A DNA stretch of 64,000 nt, taken from the NCBI GenBank assembly GCA_026002935.1, contig BPGH01000001.1, positions 2,219,965-2,283,964 on the forward strand. The letters are read 5' to 3'. The notes under the pieces are model-generated. The model did no database searches, was not told the origin of the DNA, and saw only the letters and a program-made list of their open reading frames with translations. Shown piece by piece: positions 58,332-64,000 of this stretch. The DNA comes from Acidimicrobiia bacterium (GTDB taxonomy: Bacteria > Actinomycetota > Acidimicrobiia > IMCC26256 > PALSA-610). Within the stretch, counting starts at the first letter, position 1. Every line of letters begins with the position of its first letter. Both the position numbers and the translations under genes were made by a program.

Positions 58332-59722
58332 GGACGCGGCTCACGCGGCGCGGGCGCGTGGTGCTGCGCGTGTTGGCGTCCGCGATGGTCGCGGCCGCGG
58401 CCGTGCTGACCGCGACGGTCGCCGCGCGCGACGAGCCCGCGGTCGCGGCACCGCCGGACGAGCGCCGTGCCGCGACGCCGCTCCTGTCGGCGCGCCGCCT
58501 CCCGCACCTGTTCACCGACGAGCTCGCACGCCGGCGCCTGCAGGAGTCCCTCGACGCGTTCGCGGCGCGTCTCGGGGGCGACGTGTGCATCGCGGTCGAC
58601 GACGCACCCGGCGACGGCGTGCTCGCGCGCGTCGGCCCGGGGACGGCCCACGCGCCCGCCTCGGCGATCAAGCTCCTGACCGGCGCCGCCGCGCTCGAGG
58701 TCCTCGGCCCGGCGCACCGGTTCACGACCCGCGTCGCGCTCGACGGCCGCACCCTGCACCTCGTGGGCGGCGCCGATCCCGTCCTCACCACCCCGGCGTA
58801 CGAGGCGCGGCTGCGGGCGGACCCGGTGACGCAGGCCGCGCCGGTCACGCCGCTCGCCCGCCTCGCGGACGACACCGCCGCCGCGCTGCGCGAGCGGGGC
58901 GTCACGGCCGTGGACGCGGTCGTCGGCGACGGCACCCGCCACACCGACGCCGACTTCCTCCCCGGCTGGCGCGAGAGCTACCGCGACGACGTCGGCCCGC
59001 TCGGCGCGCTCGCCGTCGACGACGGCACCGAGCCGGCCGGCCGCGCGGCCGACGCCGCGTCGTCGGCCGCCGCGCAGTTCGCCGCGCTGCTCGCCGCGCG
59101 CGGCGTCGCGGTCGGTGGCGTCGCCGCGGCCCCGGCACCGGCCGACGCGCCGGACGTCGCGACCATCGAGTCGCCACCCCTCGAGGTGCTCGTCGCCGCG
59201 ATGCTCACGTCGAGCGACAACTACACGGCCGAGATCCTGCTCCGGGAGGTCGGCCGGGCGCGCGGGGGCGCGGCCACCACGGCGGCCGGGGCGGCGGCCA
59301 CCGCGGCGGTGCTGCGCGCGGTGGGCGTGCCCACCGACGGGCTCACGATGCTCGACGGCTCGGGGCTGCACCCCGGCAACCGGGTGACCTGCGAGACGCT
59401 GCTCGCGGTGCTGCAGCTGCGCGAGCCCGGGCTCGAGGCCCTCGACTCCGGGCTCGCGGTCGCGGGACGCAGCGGCACCCTGCGCACGCGCGTCGCGCCC
59501 GATGACCCGCTCGCCGGCGTGCTGCGGGCCAAGACCGGCCAGATCCGCGGCGTGGTCGCCCTCGCCGGGGTGGTGGACGACGCCGAGCGCCTGCGGTTCG
59601 CGTTCGAGCACGCCGGCGCCTTCTCCACCGCCGAGGGCCACGCCCACCAGCTCGAGCTCGCCCGCATCGTCGCGGCGTACCCCGAGGCCCCCGCCGCCCC
59701 CGACCTCGTGCCGGCGCCCTGA
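58328..59722 (+). CDS. dacB: D-alanyl-D-alanine carboxypeptidase/endopeptidase (PBP4, S13)
   Basis: 464 aa. N-terminal basic segment and a signal/anchor (about 11-33). The penicillin-binding motifs are complete: SxxK is S112-A-I-K115, SxN is S296-D-N298, KTG is K402-T-G404. It trims peptidoglycan stem peptides outside the membrane. GTG start overlapping the previous stop. Short for PBP4 but includes the domain between SxxK and SxN. A strong hairpin follows the stop. Confidence 0.92.
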   Translation: MRTRLTRRGRVVLRVLASAMVAAAAVLTATVAARDEPAVAAPPDERRAATPLLSARRLPHLFTDELARRRLQESLDAFAARLGGDVCIAVDDAPGDGVLARVGPGTAHAPASAIKLLTGAAALEVLGPAHRFTTRVALDGRTLHLVGGADPVLTTPAYEARLRADPVTQAAPVTPLARLADDTAAALRERGVTAVDAVVGDGTRHTDADFLPGWRESYRDDVGPLGALAVDDGTEPAGRAADAASSAAAQFAALLAARGVAVGGVAAAPAPADAPDVATIESPPLEVLVAAMLTSSDNYTAEILLREVGRARGGAATTAAGAAATAAVLRAVGVPTDGLTMLDGSGLHPGNRVTCETLLAVLQLREPGLEALDSGLAVAGRSGTLRTRVAPDDPLAGVLRAKTGQIRGVVALAGVVDDAERLRFAFEHAGAFSTAEGHAHQLELARIVAAYPEAPAAPDLVPAP

Positions 59723-59733
59723 GCGCACGGGCC

Positions 59734-59764
59734 GTGGGGGCGCGCGGGTTGCGACCGCCCCCAC
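59734..59764 (+). terminator. perfect 9-bp inverted repeat after dacB
   Basis: GTGGGGGCG (59734-59742) / CGCCCCCAC (59756-59764), 13-nt loop, 11 bp after the dacB stop. No U tract; it probably ends the transcript. Confidence 0.5.
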
Positions 59765-59825
59765 CGGGGGAGAAGACTCCCGTGCTCGGCATCGAGGCCG
59801 CCGACGCGGCGTCGGGAGGAGGCGC

Positions 59826-60134
59826 GTGGCGCAGGACCCGCAGCAGACGATCCGGGAGCTGAAGGACCTGGTCGTCGCGTACGCCAAGCAGGAGACCGTC
59901 GACGAGCTGCGGGGGATGGGCCGCTACGTCGGCTTCGGCCTCGCCGGGGCGGTGCTCCTCGGCACGGGCATCGCCATGCTCGCGCTCGGCGGGCTGCGCG
60001 CGCTGCAGACCGAGACCGGCGACGCCTTCACCGGCGACTGGTCGTGGGCGCCCTACGGCATCGTCGTCGCGGCGCTGCTCGTGCTCGCGATGCTGTCGTG
60101 GTGGGCACGCGGGAAGCGGAGGGCCCGCACGTGA
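59826..60134 (+). CDS. small membrane protein, Holin-X / phage-holin-superfamily-III-like
   Basis: 102 aa. An N-terminal soluble helix (QTIRELKDLVVAYAKQETVDELRGM) is followed by two transmembrane segments (YVGFGLAGAVLLGTGIAMLALGG and APYGIVVAALLVLAMLSWWARG) and a basic tail. It is like the chromosomal 'Actinobacterial Holin-X' family, which is not evidence of a prophage. GTG start after GGGAGGAGG. First of three overlapping small genes. Confidence 0.72.
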   Translation: MAQDPQQTIRELKDLVVAYAKQETVDELRGMGRYVGFGLAGAVLLGTGIAMLALGGLRALQTETGDAFTGDWSWAPYGIVVAALLVLAMLSWWARGKRRART

Positions 60135-60361
60135 GCCGCAAGCCGGCGGTGGGGGAGCCGCCCCGGAGGGTCACCCGCGACGACATCGAGGAGAAGCTGC
60201 GCGAGCTGCGCGGCGAGGTCGACCAGCGCGTCGAGGGCGTGAAGGTCTCGGCGGCGGTCGTCGGCGTCGCGGTCGTCGTCGGCGCGGTCGTCGTCGCGTA
60301 CTGGCTCGGGCGCCGGCGGACGCGCCGGCAGCGCACCGTGCTCGAGATCCGGCGGATCTGA
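60131..60361 (+). CDS. 76-aa single-membrane-helix protein
   Basis: 76 aa. A charged, helical N-terminus (TRDDIEEKLRELRGEVDQRVEGVK) leads into one hydrophobic segment (VSAAVVGVAVVVGAVVVAYWLG) and an Arg-rich tail. I do not recognise the function. Start by GTGA overlap with the Holin-X-like gene, which indicates co-translation. It may form a membrane complex with its neighbours. Confidence 0.65.
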   Translation: MSRKPAVGEPPRRVTRDDIEEKLRELRGEVDQRVEGVKVSAAVVGVAVVVGAVVVAYWLGRRRTRRQRTVLEIRRI

Positions 60362-60362
60362 C

Positions 60363-60557
60363 GTGCTCGACTACGTCCTGCGGCGCCTGACGAACCTCGG
60401 CGCGCGTCGCGGCTCCGCGGGCTCCAACGTGTGGCTGGCCGTCGCGGTGGTCGCCGTCGGCGCCCGCGCGATCCGCCGGATCAGCCACCCCGCCTCGGAC
60501 GTGCTCTACCGCACCCGCATCCGGCCCGGCGACCGGTTCGAGATCACCGCCCGCTGA
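60363..60557 (+). CDS. 64-aa basic membrane-associated protein
   Basis: 64 aa, GTG start (LDYVLRRLTNLGARRG). A central hydrophobic stretch (VWLAVAVVAVGARAI) and an Arg-rich C-terminus. Function unknown. It lies 1 bp after the previous gene, so the three small genes form an operon. Confidence 0.6.
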   Translation: MLDYVLRRLTNLGARRGSAGSNVWLAVAVVAVGARAIRRISHPASDVLYRTRIRPGDRFEITAR

Positions 60558-60575
60558 CCGCGCCGGTCCCGCCGG

Positions 60576-60581
60576 TACGCT
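60576..60581 (+). promoter_or_regulatory. -10 box (TACGCT) for the ttuB-like gene
   Basis: It ends 9 bp before the ATG at 60591, the longest spacing in this set. Confidence 0.4.
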
Positions 60582-60590
60582 GGGGCAGCC

Positions 60591-60791
60591 ATGAAGGTCG
60601 TGCTCCGCAACCCGCGCCGCGAGCTCGAACTGCCGGCCCCCCGCGACGTCGAGGCGCTGCTGCACGAGCTGGGCGTGGTCCCCGAGTCGGTGCTCGTGAT
60701 CCGCAACGACACCCTCGCGACCCGCGACGAGCACCTCGACGACACCGACGTCGTCGAGATCCGGCCGGTCGTCTCGGGGGGTGCCCGGTGA
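60591..60791 (+). CDS. TtuB-like ubiquitin-fold sulfur carrier ending GG-Ala-Arg
   Basis: 66 aa, beta-grasp (ThiS/MoaD/TtuB-like). MKVVLRNPRRELELPAPRDV, LLHELGVVPESVLVIRNDTLATRDE and DDTDVVEIRPVVSGG align well with the Thermus TtuB pattern. Sulfur carriers end with a C-terminal GG that is adenylated and thiocarboxylated, but here GG is followed by Ala-Arg. The extension may need a protease to expose GG, or activity may be altered. The stop overlaps ttuA (GTGA). Confidence 0.78.
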   Translation: MKVVLRNPRRELELPAPRDVEALLHELGVVPESVLVIRNDTLATRDEHLDDTDVVEIRPVVSGGAR

Positions 60792-61717
60792 AGTGCCGGC
60801 GCTGCCGCGACCGGGCGGTCGTCGACGTCCGGCGCCACAACGCGGCCTTCTGCGGCCCGTGCTTCCTCCACCACTGCCGCGAGCAGGTGCGGCGGGCGAT
60901 CGACGACTTCGACATGATCCGCCCCGGCGAGCGGGTCCTCGTGGCGGTGTCGGGCGGCAAGGACTCCCTCGGCCTGTGGGACCTCCTGCGCGAGCTCGGC
61001 CACGACGCCGACGGCCTCTACGTCGGACTGGGCATCGGTGCGTACTCCGACGAGTCGGGCCGGTACGCCCGCGAGTTCGCGCACGCGCGCGGCCTGAAGC
61101 TCGTCGAGGTCGACCTCGAGGCCGACCACGGCTTCTCCGTCCCCGACGGTGCCCGGGCGGCGCGGCGCGCGCCGTGCTCCGCCTGCGGCCTGTCGAAGCG
61201 CCACGTCTTCAACGAGACCGCGATCGCGCACGGCTACGACGTGCTGGCGACCGGCCACAACCTCGACGACGAGGCCGCCGTGCTGTTCGGCAACGTCCTG
61301 CGCTGGGAGACCGGCTACCTCGGGCGCCAGCACCCCGTGCTGCCCGCCGCGCCGGGCTTCGCGCGCAAGGTCAAGCCACTCGTCCGGCTCGGCGAGCGCG
61401 AGCTCGCCGCGTACTGCGTGCTGCGGGGGATCGACTACATCGTCGAGGAGTGCCCCATGGCGCACGGCAACCGTCACCTCGGGTACAAGGAGGCCCTCAA
61501 CGCCATCGAGGAGCGGTCGCCGGGCACGAAGGCGTCGTTCCTCTTCGGGTTCCTGGAGCGCGGCCACCCCCGCTTCGCGGCCGACGCCCGGGACGAGCGC
61601 GAGGGCCTGGAGCCGTGCCTGCGGTGCGGCGCACCCACGCCCGGCGACGGCCGCGGCGAGGCCCTGTGCGCGTTCTGCCGCCTGCAGGCACGCGCGACCG
61701 GGTCGGGCCGCCCGTGA
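60788..61717 (+). CDS. ttuA: TtuA-like tRNA-2-thiouridine synthase (TtcA/TtuA family)
   Basis: 309 aa. N-terminal zinc finger (Cys3, Cys6, Cys22, Cys25), PP-loop SGGKDS (55-60), cluster cysteines Cys130-x2-Cys133 and Cys222, and a C-terminal zinc finger (Cys277, Cys280, Cys294, Cys297). As I recall, Cys130, 133 and 222 are also the [4Fe-4S] ligands in Thermus TtuA. The family thiolates U54 of the tRNA T-loop. Coupled to the ttuB-like gene and trmI. A TtcA-like enzyme for C32 is less likely given the two zinc fingers. Confidence 0.85.
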   Translation: MKCRRCRDRAVVDVRRHNAAFCGPCFLHHCREQVRRAIDDFDMIRPGERVLVAVSGGKDSLGLWDLLRELGHDADGLYVGLGIGAYSDESGRYAREFAHARGLKLVEVDLEADHGFSVPDGARAARRAPCSACGLSKRHVFNETAIAHGYDVLATGHNLDDEAAVLFGNVLRWETGYLGRQHPVLPAAPGFARKVKPLVRLGERELAAYCVLRGIDYIVEECPMAHGNRHLGYKEALNAIEERSPGTKASFLFGFLERGHPRFAADARDEREGLEPCLRCGAPTPGDGRGEALCAFCRLQARATGSGRP

Positions 61718-62496
61718 AGCGCGGACCGTTCGGCCCCGGCGACCGGGTGCTGCTCGTCGACAGCCGCCGCCGCCGCCACCTCATCACCCTCGCCCCGGGG
61801 GACCGGTTCCACACGCACGCCGGCATCGTCGAGCACGACGCGCTCCTCGGCCGGGACGAGGGCTGCACGGTGCGCACCTCGAAGGGCGCGCGGCTCGTCG
61901 CTCTCCGCCCCACGCTCGCCGAGTACGTGCTCGAGATGCCGCGCGGCGCGCAGGTGATCTACCCGAAGGACCTCGGCCCGATCCTCGTGCTGGCCGACGT
62001 GTTCCCCGGGGCGCGGGTCCTCGAGTCGGGCATCGGGTCGGGTGCGCTCACGACCGCCCTGCTGCGGGCCGTGGGCCCCGGCGGCCACGTGACCGGCTAC
62101 GAGATCCGCGACGACTTCGCGCAGCGCGCCGTGCGCAACGTGCACGGGTTCCTCGGGCCGGACGTCCCGCTGCACGTCGAGGTCCGGGACGTGTACGAGG
62201 GCATCGACGCGACCGGCCTCGACCGCGTCGTCCTCGACCTGCCCGAGCCCTGGCGGGTCGTGAAGCACGCGGTCGAGGCCCTGCGGCCGGGCGGCATCCT
62301 GGTCGCCTACCTGCCGACGATCCTGCAGGTCGGCCGCCTGCGCGAGGAGCTCGCGGGGTCGCCCTTCGGGCTGGTCGAGACCCTCGAGGTGCTGCAGCGG
62401 GGCTGGCACGTCGAGGGGCAGTCGATCCGGCCCGACCACCGGATGGTGGCGCACACCGGGTTCCTCACCCACGCGCGCCTGCTGCAACGCGACTGA
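61714..62496 (+). CDS. trmI: tRNA (adenine-N1-)-methyltransferase TrmI (m1A58)
   Basis: 260 aa. An N-terminal small barrel (FGPGDRVLLVDSRRRRHL) with the TrmI-type VIYPKDLGPIL motif is followed by a class I SAM domain: ESGIGSGALT (104-113), TGYEIRDDFAQRA and the catalytic DLPEPW (175-180). It methylates A58 in the T-loop of most tRNAs. GTG start overlapping ttuA. Placement with ttuA and ttuB puts two T-loop modifications in one operon. Confidence 0.93.
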   Translation: MKRGPFGPGDRVLLVDSRRRRHLITLAPGDRFHTHAGIVEHDALLGRDEGCTVRTSKGARLVALRPTLAEYVLEMPRGAQVIYPKDLGPILVLADVFPGARVLESGIGSGALTTALLRAVGPGGHVTGYEIRDDFAQRAVRNVHGFLGPDVPLHVEVRDVYEGIDATGLDRVVLDLPEPWRVVKHAVEALRPGGILVAYLPTILQVGRLREELAGSPFGLVETLEVLQRGWHVEGQSIRPDHRMVAHTGFLTHARLLQRD

Positions 62497-62502
62497 ACCC
62501 CG

Positions 62503-63667
62503 ATGAACGGCCTCGACGCCGCGATCGTCGCCGCCGCCCTCGCCGCCGCCGTCGGGGGCTGGCGGCTCGGCTTCGTCGCCCGGGCCCTGGCGTGGGTCGG
62601 GGTCGCCGTCGCGCTCGCGATCGGCGTCCGCTACGTGCCGCGGGTCGTCACCGAGTTCGGCGGCACGAGCGCCGACGACCGGGTGACCGTCGCGGTGTTG
62701 TTCCTCCTGCTCGTCGCGACCCTGGGCCAGGCCGTCGGCCTCGGGCTGAGCCTCGCCCTGCACCGCCCCCGCCCCGAGGGCCCGATGCACCTCGGCGACC
62801 GCGCGGCGGGCGCCGCGCTCGGGGTCCTCGGCGTGCTCGCGCTCGTGTGGATGATCGCGCCCTCGCTGACGACCGCCCGCGGGTGGCCGGCGCGCCTGGC
62901 CCGCGACTCGGCGGTCGTCGCGACCCTCGACCGCTTCGCGCCCGAGCAGCCGGCGCGCTTCGCGGCCTGGGGCCGGGCGATCTCCGAGGCGCCCTACCCG
63001 TCCGCGCTCGGGCCGCTCGAGGAGCCCCCCGACCCCGGGCGCCCGCCGGCGGTCGGGTTGGCCCCGGCCGTCGACGCGAGGGTGCGGGAGTCGGTCGTGA
63101 AGGTCGTCGGGCGCGCCTGCGGGCAGATCCTGGAGGGCAGCGGCTGGGTGACGACGACCCGGCCGGGTCGTGACGAACGCCCACGTGGTCGCCGGGTCGT
63201 CGTCCACGATCGTCGAGGACGCGGACGGCCGCGAGCACGAGACGAGGGTCGTCGCGTTCGACCCGGTGCGCGACCTCGCGATGCTCGCCGTGCCGACGCT
63301 CGACGCCCCGGGCCTCGAGCTGCGCCGGGGCCGCGAAGGCGACGTCGGGGCCGTCTACGGCCACCCGGGCGGTGGCGCGCTCCGGGCCGCCCCGGCGCGC
63401 GTGGGCGAGGAGATGAACGCGGTCGGCTCCGACATCTACCGCACGAGCGAGAGCACCCGGGCGATCCTGGTGCTGGCCGCGTCACTGGAGCCGGGCGACT
63501 CGGGCGCGCCGCTCGTCGACGTCGAGGGGCGGGTCATCGGGGTCGCGTTCGCGATCGACCCGGCACGCGAGGGCACGAGCTACGCGCTCGCGTACGAGGA
63601 GGTGCTGGGCGTGCTCGGGCTGGTCCAGGAGGCCGGCGTGAGCACCGGGGGGTGCCTGATCGGCTGA
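62503..63667 (+). pseudogene. MarP-like membrane serine protease, interrupted by a +1 frameshift
   Basis: N-terminal CvpA/colicin-V-like domain with about four transmembrane helices (MNGLDAAIVAAALAAAVGG onward). A trypsin-like domain follows after GQILEGSGWV. The frame then breaks and resumes with VTNAHVVAG (His of the triad), DPVRDLAML (Asp) and EPGDSGAPLV (Ser). Removing one G from the GGG at 63165-63167 restores RPVVTNAHVVAG and gives 387 aa, near the MarP length. MarP is a periplasmic acid- and stress-linked protease. The start ATG is 6 bp after trmI. Confidence 0.82.
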
Positions 63668-63675
63668 GCCCCGGG

Positions 63676-63697
63676 CCCGCCGGGGGCCCGCCGGGGG
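63676..63697 (+). repeat. tandem 11-bp direct repeat
   Basis: CCCGCCGGGGG occurs at 63676-63686 and again at 63687-63697, in the spacer after the protease gene. Probably a replication-slippage product. Confidence 0.6.
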
Positions 63698-63704
63698 CGA
63701 GGCA

Positions 63705-63729
63705 CCCCGCCGCCGGACCGACGGCGGGG
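63705..63729. terminator. 8-bp GC hairpin between convergent genes
   Basis: CCCCGCCG (63705-63712) / CGGCGGGG (63722-63729) with a 9-nt loop, between the protease gene and the minus-strand ferredoxin gene; it could terminate both. Confidence 0.45.
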
Positions 63730-63735
63730 CCGGGT

Positions 63736-63972
63736 TCAGTCGACCTCGATGAAGATGCACTCCCCGGGGCACTCCTCGGCGGCCTCGACGACGGCGTCGA
63801 GCTGGCCCTCCGGGATGGTCGCGAGGCCCTCGGCGCCGCCGGGGTCGGAGAACACCTTGTCGCCCTCCTTGACGTAGGCGAGCCCGTCGTCGAGGAGGGT
63901 GAAGACGTCGGGAGCGATCTCCTCGCACAGCCCGTCGCCGGTGCAGAGATCCTGGTCGATCCAGACCTTCAT
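63736..63972 (-). CDS. [3Fe-4S]-type ferredoxin
   Basis: 78 aa. Cluster motif CTGDGLC (Cys10, Cys16) and a C-terminal CPGEC (Cys68, Cys72), with the family APDVFTLLDDG segment. This pattern matches actinobacterial single-cluster ferredoxins that often serve cytochrome P450s; the two central Cys of a second cluster are absent. Strongly acidic and cytoplasmic. ATG start preceded by GTGAGGACAC. Its redox partner lies outside the window. Confidence 0.88.
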   Translation of the reverse strand: MKVWIDQDLCTGDGLCEEIAPDVFTLLDDGLAYVKEGDKVFSDPGGAEGLATIPEGQLDAVVEAAEECPGECIFIEVD

Positions 63973-64000
63973 CGGGGTGTCCTCACTTTGTGCTCGCGAT

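Noticed and set aside
59826-60134. Prophage suggested by a holin-like protein
   Set aside because: No integrase, capsid, terminase or lysin genes are nearby. Holin-X-type proteins are chromosomal in actinobacteria.
1-64000. CRISPR array, tRNA or rRNA genes, insertion sequences
   Set aside because: No regularly spaced repeats of 24-40 bp, no tRNA cloverleaf in any spacer, no transposase motifs or terminal inverted repeats. Spacers are too short to hide rRNA.

Overview
The window is about 64 kb of very GC-rich, tightly packed bacterial chromosome. Three things point to an actinomycete, most likely class Acidimicrobiia: GTG starts are very common, a fused CofG/CofH F420-precursor synthase is present (40611-42980), and the secreted protein at 19243-21129 carries 'GxGYxxVxxDGGVFAFGDA' repeats that I know mainly from Acidimicrobiia. 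This is an inference from gene content, not a phylogeny. I see no rRNA, tRNA, CRISPR array, insertion sequence, integrase or prophage. The region looks like core and semi-core chromosome. No gene-free stretch exceeds 200 bp; the largest is 24031-24229.

Layout. 1-4.5 kb: truncated SNase-type nuclease, an SDR with a changed catalytic motif, a lipoprotein hydrolase, a DUF2505-like protein, an MBL-fold hydrolase and an Asp-nucleophile alpha/beta hydrolase. 4.5-10.5 kb: 2OG-Fe(II)-type oxygenase, two tiny genes, the agmatine-to-putrescine pair aguA/aguB divergent from a cyclase-family metallohydrolase, and two SDRs. 10.6-16.7 kb: an orphan 96-aa gene, HD protein divergent from a rhodanese, hydrolase, CapA-like protein, ctaA (heme A synthase) and an ABC-2 exporter. 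16.7-24.6 kb: PIN exonuclease, crotonase, SDR, repeat/PQQ sugar dehydrogenase fusion, BamB-like propeller, FxsA, an eIF2B-like orphan and a SCP2-like protein. 24.6-29.8 kb: polyprenyl synthase, a second ABC-2 exporter, TlpA, ctaB, cupredoxin and GroES. 29.8-36.8 kb: SDR, BON protein, gamma carbonic anhydrase, DinB/MPI-like protein, Cys-rich protein and glcDEF (glycolate oxidase). 36.8-47.8 kb: LOG protein, frameshifted phosphohexomutase, PfkB kinase, FO synthase, 6-phosphogluconolactonase, a methyltransferase-Mug fusion, transaldolase and transketolase. 47.8-54.5 kb: FIST protein, DUF, pentapeptide protein, EamA transporter and a GH84-GT2-NagA amino-sugar operon. 54.5-64 kb: two acyl-CoA ligases, PBP4, three small membrane or basic proteins, a TtuB-TtuA-TrmI tRNA T-loop modification operon, a frameshifted MarP-like protease and a ferredoxin.

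Themes. (1) About 25 genes have a TANNNT -10 box 6-9 bp before the start codon, the layout of leaderless transcripts; three divergent pairs share the TA of overlapping back-to-back boxes. (2) Within operons, genes are coupled by GTGA/ATGA overlaps. (3) Two conserved genes carry +1 frameshifts in short G/C runs. (4) Heme-copper respiration (ctaA, ctaB, TlpA, cupredoxin) and the non-oxidative pentose phosphate branch are spread through the window, a rearranged version of the ctaB-tkt-tal-zwf-opcA-pgl neighbourhood known from mycobacteria. (5) The most interesting systems are the T-loop modification operon with a ubiquitin-like carrier ending GG-Ala-Arg, the methyltransferase-Mug fusion, the repeat/sugar-dehydrogenase fusion, and candidate ATC/CTG starts.
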